Positions 27,408 to 36,145 of a stretch of DNA of 47,579 nucleotides are shown in pieces. How positions within the stretch are numbered: position 1 is the stretch's first letter; the number at the start of each line of letters is the position of its first letter. Origin of the DNA: Alphaproteobacteria bacterium (lineage in GTDB: Bacteria > Pseudomonadota > Alphaproteobacteria > ATCC43930 > CGMCC-115725); the NCBI GenBank assembly GCA_019240125.1, contig JAFAYW010000122.1, positions 1-47,579 of the forward strand, written 5' to 3'. Under the pieces are notes generated by a model, which was not told the DNA's origin, did not search any database, and worked only from the letters and a program-made list of their open reading frames with translations. The translations under genes were made by a program, and so were the position numbers.

Positions 27408-27872
27408 ATGGTGGCCCTCAATGTCAATGGCAGGACGTACCAGGCAGATGTCGATGCGCGTACCCCTCTCCTATGGGTGCTGCGCGACACGCTTGGGCTG
27501 ACAGGGACGAAATACGGGTGCGGCATCGCGCAATGCGGCGCCTGTACCGTCCATATCGGCGGGGTCGCGACGCGGTCGTGCCAGGTGCCGATAAGCCAGG
27601 TCGGCAGCAAGCAAATCACCACGATTGAAGGGCTGGCGCAAAGCAGTGGCGCCGGCAACGGCATACTGGGAAAGGTGCAGCAGGCCTGGCTCGACAATGA
27701 GGTGCCGCAATGCGGCTATTGTCAGAGCGGCATGATCATGGCGGCGGCGGCGCTCCTTAAGGACAAGCCGAACCCGACTGACGCCGATATCGACGACGCG
27801 ATCACCAATATCTGTCGCTGCGGCACCTACCAGCAGGTGCGCGCCGCCATTCACGCCGCGGCCAAGGCTTGA
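27408..27872 (+). CDS. 2Fe-2S subunit of a molybdenum hydroxylase (IorA-like)
   Basis: A 154-residue iron-sulfur protein. The N-terminal plant-ferredoxin-type cluster is formed by Cys in KYGCGIAQCGACTVHIGG and CQVP; the C-terminal helical domain has the second cluster site (CGYCQSGMIMAAA and ICRCGTYQQVR). Layout and length match the small subunit of isoquinoline 1-oxidoreductase and related aldehyde oxidases, which passes electrons from the molybdenum site. No FAD subunit gene is adjacent, as is usual for the two-subunit Ior type. It is the first gene of the operon running to soxA. GGGCGGAGAG serves as the ribosome site. Confidence 0.92.
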   Translation: MVALNVNGRTYQADVDARTPLLWVLRDTLGLTGTKYGCGIAQCGACTVHIGGVATRSCQVPISQVGSKQITTIEGLAQSSGAGNGILGKVQQAWLDNEVPQCGYCQSGMIMAAAALLKDKPNPTDADIDDAITNICRCGTYQQVRAAIHAAAKA

Positions 27873-27882
27873 GGAGGCGGCG

Positions 27883-30063
27883 ATGACGCACTTATCCAAG
27901 ATCGCCACCATCAGCCGCCGTGGATTCCTGATCGCCGCAGCAGCCGGTGGGTTTTCGCTCGGCTGGCGGGTGCCGTTTGGCTCAAGCGCAGCCTTCGCCA
28001 CCGACGCTGACGATCCGGAAATCAACGCTTGGGTGGTCATCAAGCCGGACGAGACGGTGGCGATCCGTATCGCCCGCTCCGAGATGGGGCAGGGCACATT
28101 GACCGGGCTTGCGCAGCTTGTGGCCGAGGAACTCGGTTGTGACTGGAGCAAGGTTACAACGGACTACCCAACACCAGGACAGAACATCGCGCGCAAGCGG
28201 GTGTGGGGGAATTTCTCGACCGGTGGCAGCCGCGGCATCCGCGAGTCGAACGATTATGTGCGAAAAGGCGGTGCCGCCGCGCGGATGATGCTGGTCCAGG
28301 CCGCCGCCAATGAGTGGAAGGTGCCAGCGACGGAATGCAGTGCCGCCAACGGCGCCGTCTCGCATGCCGGCAGCGGCCGGATGTTGAGCTACGGCAAATT
28401 GGCGGCCGCGGCGGCAAAGCTCGATCCGCCGTCGCCCGGTGACATCAAGCTGAAGGACCCGAAGGACTGGACGATTGCCGGCAGGCCGTTGCCGCGGCTC
28501 GATACGCGGCCGAAGCTGACCGGCGAGCAGGTCTACGGCATCGACCTGAAATTGCCGGGTATGCTGATCGCGGCAATCCGGGACTGCCCGGTCTATGGCG
28601 GCAAGGTGAAAAGCTTTGATGCCGCCAAAGTGCAGAACATGCGCGGCGTGAAGAAAGTCGTGCCGGTGGGTGAAACCGGTGTCGCGGTGATCGCCGATAC
28701 GTTCTGGAACGCCAAGACCGCCGTCGCGGCGCTGCCTGTGGTGTGGGATGACGGACCGAACAATTCGGTGACGAGCGACACGATTGCCGCGATGCTGAAA
28801 GAGGGCCTGGATGCGCCGGAGGCCTTTATCGGCAACAAGGCCGGCGATGTGAAGGCCGGGCTGGCCGGCGCCGCCAAGGTGATGGAGGCGGAGTTCGCCT
28901 ACCCCTACCAGAACCACGCCACCATGGAGCCGATGAACGCGACGGCGCGCTATACCGACGACAAGTGCGAGGTGTGGTGTCCGACGCAGAACGGCGAGGC
29001 AGCGTTGGCCGCGACCGCCGAAGCGTCTGGGCTGCCGGTGGCCAAATGCGAGGTCTACAAGCAGTTGCTGGGCGGCGGGTTCGGGCGGCGCGGCCGCACC
29101 GACTATGTGCAGCAGGCGGTGTGGATCGCCAAGCAGATGCCCGGCACCCCAGTCAAACTGATCTGGACCCGTGAAGAGGACATGACCCATTGCGGGTATC
29201 ACCCGATCACGCAGTGCAAGATGACCGGCGGTCTTGATGCGCAGGGTAATCTGGTGGCCCTGCATATGCGCATCTCCGGACAGTCGATCCTCGCCTCGCT
29301 GTCACCGCAAAGCATGAAGGACGGGATGGATCCCGTCACTTTTCAGGGGCTGAATGCGGGCGGCGCCGAGAGCGCCTTTGGCTACGACGTGCCGAACCTG
29401 CTGATCGATCATGCGATGCGCAACCCGCCGATCACGGCGGGGTTCTGGCGCGGCGTCAATACCAATCACAACGCCATCTATGTCGAAAGTTTCATCGACG
29501 AGCTGGCGCACGCCGCCGGACAGGACCCGCTCGAATTCCGCCGGAAACACCTCAAGCCGGCGCATTTCGCGGTGCTGCAGGCAGCCGCCGACAAGGCCGG
29601 CTATGGCAAGGCGCCGGAGGGCCATTTCCATGGGCTCGCGCAGGTGATGGGTTTCGGCAGTTATGTCGCGGCTTGCGCCGAGGTGTCGGTGAGCCGCGAC
29701 GGTCACCTCAAGATTCACAAGATCGTCGCCGCCACAAATTGCGGCCATGCCGTGAACCCGGCGCAGATCGAGCGGCAGGTCGCCGGTTCTTTCGTCTATG
29801 GACTGTCGGCAATGCTCTACGGTGAATGCACTGTCGCGGGTGGCGCCATCGAACAGACCAATTTCGACACCTACAACGTTATGCGGATCGACGAGATGCC
29901 TGTGGTGGAAAGCATCATCATGCCCTCGGGCGATTTCTGGGGCGGGGTTGGCGAACCGACGATCGCCGTCGCCGCGCCGGCGGTGTTGAACGCAATCTTC
30001 GCGGCCACCGGCAAACGCATCCGCACCTTCCCGTTGGCAAAACACGATCTGCGGCAGACGTGA
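27883..30063 (+). CDS. Tat-exported molybdopterin-binding subunit (IorB-like)
   Basis: A 726-residue large subunit of the isoquinoline 1-oxidoreductase/aldehyde dehydrogenase class. The N-terminus carries a twin-arginine signal (ISRRGFLIAAAAGG), so the enzyme is probably periplasmic. Cofactor motifs include GQGTLTGLAQLVAEELG near residue 70, LLGGGFGRRGRTDYVQQA near 400 and the catalytic Glu region GGVGEPTIAVAAPAVLNAI near the end. The reaction is hydroxylation of an aldehyde or N-heterocycle with electrons leaving through the 2Fe-2S subunit. Here the next gene is a cytochrome c, an obvious electron acceptor. GAGGAGGCGGCG precedes the ATG. Genes from here on overlap or nearly touch. Confidence 0.92.
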   Translation: MTHLSKIATISRRGFLIAAAAGGFSLGWRVPFGSSAAFATDADDPEINAWVVIKPDETVAIRIARSEMGQGTLTGLAQLVAEELGCDWSKVTTDYPTPGQNIARKRVWGNFSTGGSRGIRESNDYVRKGGAAARMMLVQAAANEWKVPATECSAANGAVSHAGSGRMLSYGKLAAAAAKLDPPSPGDIKLKDPKDWTIAGRPLPRLDTRPKLTGEQVYGIDLKLPGMLIAAIRDCPVYGGKVKSFDAAKVQNMRGVKKVVPVGETGVAVIADTFWNAKTAVAALPVVWDDGPNNSVTSDTIAAMLKEGLDAPEAFIGNKAGDVKAGLAGAAKVMEAEFAYPYQNHATMEPMNATARYTDDKCEVWCPTQNGEAALAATAEASGLPVAKCEVYKQLLGGGFGRRGRTDYVQQAVWIAKQMPGTPVKLIWTREEDMTHCGYHPITQCKMTGGLDAQGNLVALHMRISGQSILASLSPQSMKDGMDPVTFQGLNAGGAESAFGYDVPNLLIDHAMRNPPITAGFWRGVNTNHNAIYVESFIDELAHAAGQDPLEFRRKHLKPAHFAVLQAAADKAGYGKAPEGHFHGLAQVMGFGSYVAACAEVSVSRDGHLKIHKIVAATNCGHAVNPAQIERQVAGSFVYGLSAMLYGECTVAGGAIEQTNFDTYNVMRIDEMPVVESIIMPSGDFWGGVGEPTIAVAAPAVLNAIFAATGKRIRTFPLAKHDLRQT

Positions 30064-30350
30064 GGGCGGCATTGCTGTTGATGCTGCTGCAGGTATCTGC
30101 GGCAACCATGGCGGAGGGCGCATCGTTGCCGCCGGCTGGCGCCTCCGCCTGCAGCGGCTGCCACGCTGCGAACACGGCGGGAACTCTGGTCCCCTCGCTC
30201 CTCGGGCGCAACCCGGTCGACATCGAGGCGGCGATGCGCGACTTCCGCAATGGCTCACGTCCCGCGACGGTGATGGATCGCATCGCCAAGGGCTTCACCG
30301 ACGATGAAGTCAAGGCCATCGCCGCCTGGTATGGGGCAATAAAGCCGTGA
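30060..30350 (+). CDS. Small exported cytochrome c (probable FCSD haem subunit or Ior acceptor)
   Basis: A 96-residue protein with an N-terminal signal peptide (RAALLLMLLQVSAATMAEG) and a single haem site ASACSGCHAA. The late helix DDEVKAIAAWYGAI is typical of class I cytochromes c. The GTG start overlaps the IorB-like stop codon (GTGA), and its own stop overlaps the flavoprotein start in the same way. Directly upstream of a flavocytochrome c sulfide dehydrogenase flavoprotein, it is probably its cytochrome subunit, but it could equally accept electrons from the molybdenum enzyme or serve both. A distal Met is not clear from the sequence. Confidence 0.85.
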   Translation: MRAALLLMLLQVSAATMAEGASLPPAGASACSGCHAANTAGTLVPSLLGRNPVDIEAAMRDFRNGSRPATVMDRIAKGFTDDEVKAIAAWYGAIKP

Positions 30351-31642
30351 GGCCGCAGGCTGGTCGAGCCAGGCGGCGTCGCGATCTTCTGAAAGCAGCC
30401 ATGGCGGCCGGGCTGACCGCGGGTCTGCCGTTGCCCGCCTTTGCACGGGGTGCGGCAGGGCAGGTCGTCGTGGTAGGCGGCGGGTTCGGCGGTGCTACCT
30501 GCGCCCGCGCGGTGAAGCGGCTGGAGCCAGGGCTGACGGTGACGCTGGTCGAGGCCGATCCAGCGGCGACCTACACCGCCTGCCCGTTCAGCAACGAGGT
30601 CATTGCCGGCGCGCGCGGGCTCGGCGAACAGCAATTCCGCTATGATAAACTCGCTGCTGACGACATCGCCGTTTGTTTCCTGCCGGCCCTCGCGGTCGAT
30701 CCGCAACACCAGGTAGTGACCGTCGCAGACGGCCGGAAGTTTCCTTATGATAGGCTGGTATTGGCGCCCGGGATCGATTTCCGCGGGGGTGATCTGCCGG
30801 GGTATAGCGAAGCAGCGGCGACGCTCATGCCGCATGCCTGGAAGGCGGGACCGCAGACCCTGTTGCTGCGGCGGCAATTGCAGGCCATGCCCGAAGGCGG
30901 CACGGTGGTGATCACGGCGCCGGAGAACCCCTATCGCTGCCCACCAGGCCCCTATGAGCGCGCCAGCCTCATCGCGCATTTCCTGAAGACCAATAAACCT
31001 CGCGCAAAACTGCTGTTGCTCGATGCGAAGGACACATTCTCGAAACAGAAGCTGTTCCAGAATGCCTGGGCCGCGTTGTATCCGGGGCTCATCGAATGGG
31101 TGTCACTATCGCAAGGCGGCAAGGTGACCGCGGTAGACGCACAGGCGATGACGCTGGCCACCGATTTTGCCACGCATAAAGCGGATGTCGCCAATGTGAT
31201 CCCGAGTCAGAAAGCGGGCGGCATTGCCGCGATTGCCGGCGTGGCGGACAAGACGGGCTGGTGTCCGATCGACCCAGTGACGTTCGCTTCGACACTGCAG
31301 CCGAACATCCATGTGATCGGCGATGCAGCGGTCGCGGGTGCGATGCCCAAATCGGCGTTCGCCGCGAACGCGCAGGCCAAGGTCTGCGCCGCGGCCATCG
31401 TTGCGTCGCTCGCGGGCGATCCGGCGCCCACTGCAAAGCTGATAAACACCTGCTATTCGCTGGTCGCGCCCGATTATGGCATCTCGGTAGCCGGCGTCTA
31501 CCACGCTGCCGACGGCAAGCTGCTCGATGTTGAAGGCGCTGGCGGTACGAGCCCCATCGATGCGCCCCCCGAGCGGCGTGCGGCCGAAGCAGCAGAGGCC
31601 AAGGCCTGGTTCCGCGCGATCACGGCGGAAGTCTTCGGGTGA
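30347..31642 (+). CDS. fccB: Flavocytochrome c sulfide dehydrogenase, flavoprotein subunit
   Basis: A 431-residue FAD protein with a twin-arginine-like N-terminus (RRRRDLLKAAMAAG), so it is exported folded. The FAD-binding motif is VVVVGGGFGGATCARA; the redox-active Cys pair lies in YTACPFSNEV and TGWCPIDPV, as in FccB/SoxF. A C-terminal segment (HVIGDAAVAGAMPKSAFAAN) contacts the flavin. It oxidises sulfide to sulfur and passes electrons to cytochrome c. The GTG start overlaps the cytochrome gene's stop codon, and its own stop overlaps the soxX start. No key residue appears to be missing. Confidence 0.95.
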   Translation: MRPQAGRARRRRDLLKAAMAAGLTAGLPLPAFARGAAGQVVVVGGGFGGATCARAVKRLEPGLTVTLVEADPAATYTACPFSNEVIAGARGLGEQQFRYDKLAADDIAVCFLPALAVDPQHQVVTVADGRKFPYDRLVLAPGIDFRGGDLPGYSEAAATLMPHAWKAGPQTLLLRRQLQAMPEGGTVVITAPENPYRCPPGPYERASLIAHFLKTNKPRAKLLLLDAKDTFSKQKLFQNAWAALYPGLIEWVSLSQGGKVTAVDAQAMTLATDFATHKADVANVIPSQKAGGIAAIAGVADKTGWCPIDPVTFASTLQPNIHVIGDAAVAGAMPKSAFAANAQAKVCAAAIVASLAGDPAPTAKLINTCYSLVAPDYGISVAGVYHAADGKLLDVEGAGGTSPIDAPPERRAAEAAEAKAWFRAITAEVFG

Positions 31643-32082
31643 AGTTAGCCGTAGCGGTTGCCGGAGCCTTCCTGATGACAAGCGCGGTATGTGCCGCCGA
31701 TCCGTTGGTACCATATGAGGTGATTGGCGATACCATACCGCACCCTTTGACCAGCGAGGCGGGCGATGCGGCGCGTGGCAGAGAGATCGTCGCGAACCGG
31801 CAGGTCGGGTTATGCTTGCTTTGCCATCGCGGGCCATTTTCGGAGACGCCGCTCCAGGGGGATCTGGCGCCCGACCTCGCGGGGGCCGGAATGCGTTGGA
31901 GCGTCCCGCAACTGCGCCTCCGTATCGTCGACGCGAGCCGGATTAACCCGGAGACGATCATGCCTTCGTACTACCGTACCGAGAATCTGACCCGGTCGGC
32001 GCGGTCCTATCAGGACAAACCGATTTTGGCGGCGCAGCAGGTCGAGGATGTTGTCGCGTTTCTTGCCACCTTGCGGCAGTGA
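31639..32082 (+). CDS. soxX: Sulfur-oxidising c-type cytochrome SoxX
   Basis: A 147-residue exported monohaem cytochrome: signal peptide (KLAVAVAGAFLMTSAVCA), haem site LCLLCHRGPF and a Met ligand region ETIMPSYYR. SoxX pairs with SoxA to link thiosulfate or sulfane sulfur to the Cys of SoxY. The GTG start overlaps the fccB stop. The DLAPDLAGAGMRWSVPQLRLRI segment is strongly SoxX-like. The gene order X-Y-Z-A is canonical for sox clusters. Confidence 0.95.
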   Translation: MKLAVAVAGAFLMTSAVCAADPLVPYEVIGDTIPHPLTSEAGDAARGREIVANRQVGLCLLCHRGPFSETPLQGDLAPDLAGAGMRWSVPQLRLRIVDASRINPETIMPSYYRTENLTRSARSYQDKPILAAQQVEDVVAFLATLRQ

Positions 32083-32086
32083 CCTG

Positions 32087-32530
32087 ATGCATCCCACTCG
32101 CCGCGCCGTTCTGATCGCCGGCGCCAGCATCGCGCTGGCACCGCCGGCTTCGGCAACGCCCGCGATGCTGGCGGCGGCAATTCGCGGCGTCGTCGGCGTA
32201 GGCAATCTTCAGAAGGGGCGCGTGACGTTTGAGATGCCGCCGCTGGTCGAGAACGGCAACGCCGTGCCGCTGACGGTCAATGTCGAGAGCCCGATGACCG
32301 AGGCGGATCACGTCACGGCGATCTACGTGTTTAATGAAAAGAACCCGCAGCCGCATGTGATTTCCGTTGTTTTGGGCGCGCGCGCCGGCAAGGCGCGTCT
32401 GTCGACCCGCATCAAGCTGGCGGACGCGCAGCGGGTGGTGGGGATCGCGGCGCTGAGCGATGGCTCGTTCTGGATGGGCGAGGCTGATGTCATCGTCACG
32501 ATCGCCGCGTGCGTCGAGGATGTGAACTGA
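32087..32530 (+). CDS. soxY: Thiosulfate carrier protein SoxY
   Basis: A 147-residue protein with a twin-arginine signal (HPTRRAVLIAGASIALA). SoxY carries sulfur intermediates on a Cys at its flexible C-terminus and forms a complex with SoxZ. The family fold is clear (VTFEMPPLVENGNAVPLTV, ADHVTAIYVFNEKNPQP). The usual end G-G-C-G-G is replaced by TIAACVEDVN: the Cys is kept but the flanking glycines are lost and the tail is longer. This may alter handling by SoxAX or a hydrolase. The ATG lies 4 bases after the soxX stop, and the stop overlaps the soxZ ATG. Confidence 0.93.
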   Translation: MHPTRRAVLIAGASIALAPPASATPAMLAAAIRGVVGVGNLQKGRVTFEMPPLVENGNAVPLTVNVESPMTEADHVTAIYVFNEKNPQPHVISVVLGARAGKARLSTRIKLADAQRVVGIAALSDGSFWMGEADVIVTIAACVEDVN

Positions 32531-32865
32531 TGGCCGCTGACACGAAGCCGAGAGCGCTCCTGCACGTACCCGCGACAGCCAAGCGCGGCGAGGTGATCGA
32601 GATAAAAACACTCATCGCGCACCCGATGGAATCCGGATATCGCGCCGGGCCGAACGGCTCGGTATTGCCGCGCGACATCATCCAGCACTTCGTCTGCACC
32701 TATAACGGCGAAGAGATTTTCCGGGCGGAGTTGTCGCCCGCCATCGCCGCCAATCCGTTCATCACGTTTTTCACCGTCGCGACGCAGAGTGGCACGATCG
32801 CGTTCGAGTGGAGCGGCGATAACGGTTTCGCCGCGCGTGAGCAGGCGGCAATTACGGTCGAATGA
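32530..32865 (+). CDS. soxZ: Thiosulfate carrier partner SoxZ
   Basis: A 111-residue immunoglobulin-like protein without a signal peptide; SoxZ travels through the Tat system with SoxY. Typical motifs are KRGEVIEIKTLIAHPMESGY near the start and AANPFITFFTVATQSG in the second half. The ATG overlaps the soxY stop by one base (TGATG), and its stop overlaps the soxA ATG (ATGA), so translation is coupled through the whole set. The frame is open 21 bases upstream, but the coupled ATG is the natural start. Confidence 0.95.
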   Translation: MAADTKPRALLHVPATAKRGEVIEIKTLIAHPMESGYRAGPNGSVLPRDIIQHFVCTYNGEEIFRAELSPAIAANPFITFFTVATQSGTIAFEWSGDNGFAAREQAAITVE

Positions 32866-33635
32866 GGTTCTGGCGGGTCTTCGTCAGCCTGATGCTCGTT
32901 GCCGCGACAACCGTAGCCGGTGAAATTCCCACTAGCGAACGCCGTTCCGGCTATTCGCAAATGAGCGCCGACCTGCAGCGCATGCAGGACGACGACAGCG
33001 CCAATCCCGGAATGTTGTGGGTGCTCGACGGTGAGACCCTATGGGGCCGCCAGGAGGGCGCCGCGGCCAAATCCTGCGCCGACTGTCATGGCGATGCCGC
33101 CCAGAGCATGAAAGGGGTGGCGGCACGGTATCCGGCGGTGGATGGCGCGCTGAAACGGCCGATCGATCTCGAAGAACGCATCAATCTCTGCCACGCAAAC
33201 CACCAGGGAGCCACGCCGTTCGCGGCCGAGAGCCGGGATTTGCTGGCGCTGACGGCGTATGTGGCTCGGCAGTCGAAGGGGATGCCCGTCAATGTTGCCG
33301 AGGACGCTGCCGCTCTGCCCTTTATCGCGGCCGGTCGGGCACTATTCCTACAGCGCCAGGGACAGCTGAACCTGTCCTGCGGCAATTGCCACGATGACAA
33401 TTGGGGCCACAAGCTGGGTGGCGCGATGATACCGCAAGGTCATCCCAACGGTTATCCGCTGTACCGGCTGGAGTGGCAGGACCTCGGCTCGCTGCAACGC
33501 CGATTGCGTAACTGCCTGATCGGCATGCGCGCGGAGCCTTATGCCTACGGCTCGCCGGAAGTGATCGAACTCGAGCTGTTCCTGGCGGTCAGAGCGAAGT
33601 GGTTGTCGATCGAGAGTCCCGCAATTCGTCCGTGA
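32862..33635 (+). CDS. soxA: Dihaem cytochrome SoxA
   Basis: A 257-residue exported c-type cytochrome with signal peptide (RFWRVFVSLMLVAATTVAG). Two haem sites are visible: KSCADCHGDA and LSCGNCHDDNWG. A conserved Cys, which becomes the cysteine persulfide haem ligand in SoxA, is found in RRLRNCLIGMRAEPY. The segment INLCHANHQG corresponds to the family's Cys-containing motif, here with His after Cys instead of the more common Arg. SoxAX couples a sulfur substrate to SoxY. This is the last gene of the operon; soxB, which normally follows, is absent. Confidence 0.95.
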   Translation: MRFWRVFVSLMLVAATTVAGEIPTSERRSGYSQMSADLQRMQDDDSANPGMLWVLDGETLWGRQEGAAAKSCADCHGDAAQSMKGVAARYPAVDGALKRPIDLEERINLCHANHQGATPFAAESRDLLALTAYVARQSKGMPVNVAEDAAALPFIAAGRALFLQRQGQLNLSCGNCHDDNWGHKLGGAMIPQGHPNGYPLYRLEWQDLGSLQRRLRNCLIGMRAEPYAYGSPEVIELELFLAVRAKWLSIESPAIRP

Positions 33636-34200
33636 GGACGCTTCCGCACGCACGTAAGCTATGTCGCGGCGGAAGCCAGGGCCGGTCGCTCGGGAGAGCA
33701 GGTTCTCGATCTCGGTCGACCAGGTCTCTCGAGTTCGTCGGGGCGAACTAAGAGGCGGATGCGGTCCTTTTCTGAGCCTCAAGCTGAAACGCGCAAATCC
33801 TAACCAGGGTCGGCGCGACGACCGGATGCGTTATGCAAGACAGTTGCAAACTGAGATAGCCTAATTTTTCATTACGCCACAGTCGCACGCCGAGGTGATC
33901 GGGCGAGCCCCTAAATCTGTACCGAAGCAGCCGTTTTCACAGCCTCGCCCTGCCTTCACCCCTGTGGCACAGGATTTGGACGGGACTGCAAGCCAAGGCC
34001 CTGGAACAGACTGGTCGCGGTATGAGGTGTCCTATCAAAAGGCGGCATATGGGTTCAGCACGGAGCGACCCTTTTGCTGTTGCGAGCTGACTCTGCAAGA
34101 TCACAGCCAGAGCGCCGCCTGAACGATACACACCGCGGCCAGAGCGGCAGCATCACCGGCTCACACATCGCGATCCGGTCGTGCGGCGGAGGGAAATGCC
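33636..34200. other. Intergenic region without a supported gene
   Basis: 565 bases between soxA and the TPR gene. Only short open frames without motifs occur. The stretch 33830-33900 is AT-richer and could hold a promoter for the TPR gene, whose own ribosome site (GGAGGG) is at about 34189. No terminator with a T-run was found after soxA. The missing soxB is not here in any frame. Confidence 0.4.
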
Positions 34201-36063
34201 ATGTCCGCGCAGGCGCGGTTTTCGGCCCTATTGCCCGTCCTCAAGGATCAGCGGCGATTGCTCGCCCGGCTACAGCAGCTCACGTTTGACAAGAGCGTGC
34301 CGGCATTGCCATCGCCGACGGCGCTCGCGCAGTTCGAGCTCGGGGGACAGTTGCTGGGCCGGGGTGACAGCAGGGGCGCTGTTGCGCGGTATCTCAAGGC
34401 GCTCGATATCGCCCCGGGGTTCGTGCAGGCTTATGCGACACTGGGCCTTGGTCTGGGAGAATTGGGACATCGGGCGGCCGAAATGCATTGCCTGCGCGTG
34501 GCGCTGCGGCTGAACCCGAGCTTCTGGGAAGCCCAGATGGCGCTCGGTCATGCTCACGCAGCGCTAGACCAGCCGGGCGAGGCCGCAGCCGTTTACGAGC
34601 TCGCCACGCGGCTGCGGCCGGAGCTGGCCGAAGGCTGGACGCGGCTGGCCCGGATGCGGCTTGCCCAGGGCGAAACCTCAGCAGCGGTAGACGCCCTGGT
34701 CGAGGCGGTCACGCGGACTTCCGGGGCACCCGAGCTGTGGCTGGAGCTCGGCGATTCATTGCGCGCGGCGCGTCGGTTAGAGCCGGCGCTGCAGGCATAT
34801 CTCACCGCGCTGGAGCTGCGCCCCGACCTGGTTCGGGCACACGATAGTGCCGGCTGTGTATTGCAGGATCTCGGACGTCTCGATGAGGCTATCACCCACC
34901 ACGAAGCGGCTCTGCAAACCGCGCCCGATGATGTCAATGCACTGCGCAATCTCGGGGTTGCGCTGCAGACCGTCGGGCGGTTCGACGAAGCGCTGCGACG
35001 CTATCGGCAAGCGCTCGGCGGTGCGCCGCAGGATGCTGCCGCTCTTAGCTATTTGGCTGCCGCGCTGACCGAGTGCGGGCGCTTGCGCGAGGCGCATGAT
35101 GCTTTTGCCTCGGGGCTGGCGATAACACCGGAGAACGACGAGCTCCACTTCAACTACAGCCTGCTGCTCCTGTAGGCTGGTGAATTTCGCCGGGGTTGGC
35201 AAGAGCATGAATGGCGTTGGCGGGTGATGCCGCCGCATCGAATAGCGCAACCAGAGTGGCGCGGTGAACCAGCGGCTGGCCAGCGCATACTGTTACATGC
35301 CGAGCAGGGATTGGGCGACACCTTGCAATTCGTCCGCTATGCGCCAGGGGTGGCGGCGCGAGGACTACAGGTGACATTAGAGGTGCAGGCGCCGCTGGTG
35401 CGACTCTTACAGAACCTGCCCGGTGTCGGCGAAGTGGTTGCCGCAGGCAATCCGCGACCAGAGTTCGACCTTCATTGTCCGCTGATGAGCTTGCCGCTCG
35501 CCTTTGCCACTGATCTCGACAGCATCCCGGCCGACGTTCCTTACCTTGTCCCGCCGTCCAACCTGCTATCCTGCTGGGGCGAGTGTCTGCCGCCCCGTGG
35601 CGGCGTGCGGGTTGGGCTCGTCTGGGCTGGCAACCGTGGCCATGGGGATGTACGTCACCACTTTATCGATCGCCGCCGTTCGATCGACCCGGCGCTGCTC
35701 GCGCCGCTTGCGGAAGTGGTTGGTGTCACCTGGGTTAATCTGCAGCACGATGCGACCGCTCTGCCATTTCCAATGACCGACCCGATGGCAGCGATCTGCG
35801 ATTTCGCCGACACTGCCGCGCTGGTGGCGCAACTCGATCTTGTGATTGGGGTCGATACCTCGGTGGTGCACTTGGCCGGCGGCATGGGTAAGCCGGTATG
35901 GATGCTGTCGCGTTTTGACGGCTGCTGGCGATGGATGCACGGTCGCCATGACAGCCCCTGGTATCCCACCATGCGGATATATCGCCAAACCGCGCCCGAT
36001 GACTGGCGCCCGGTCGTGGCCCGCCTTGCGACCGACCTCACGCAGTTCTCCCAGACCGGCTGA
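34201..36063 (+). pseudogene. TPR protein with C-terminal glycosyltransferase-like domain, split by an in-frame amber codon
   Basis: A TPR solenoid (about 8 repeats, e.g. PELWLELGDSLRAARRLEPA, and AITHHEAALQTAPDDVNALR) runs to a TAG at 35173-35175. The same frame then continues without any other stop to 36063 with AGEFRRGWQEHEWRWRV, RILLHAEQGLGDTLQFVRYA and LDLVIGVDTSVVHLAGGMGK, the standard continuation of this two-domain family (TPR plus GT-B-like, often involved in protein or polysaccharide glycosylation). The TAG sits where a Gln or similar residue is expected (NYSLLLL, stop, AGEF), so a single CAG-to-TAG change fits. Either the gene is a recent pseudogene or two polypeptides are made. 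The start has GGAGGG upstream. Total length is 620 codons plus stop. Confidence 0.85.
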
Positions 36064-36082
36064 CGCGTGCTTCCCGCGACCA

Positions 36083-36145
36083 ACGGTCGGCGACTTGGCG
36101 GAAGCGCGGACGAAGGAAAGCCAGACCAGGCCGGTGGCGGCATGA
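36083..36145 (+). pseudogene. atpD: Remnant of the 3' end of an N-ATPase-type atpD
   Basis: Reading in the frame that ends at 36145 gives PTVGDLAEARTKESQ near the stop. This resembles the last helix of F-type ATPase beta subunits (VGDLAEAR). Its TGA overlaps the ATG of the atpC-like gene (ATGA), the arrangement usual in atpDC operons. Only about 20 codons remain; upstream lies the unrelated TPR/glycosyltransferase gene. The fragment is short, so the call relies mainly on the coupled atpC remnant. Confidence 0.5.
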
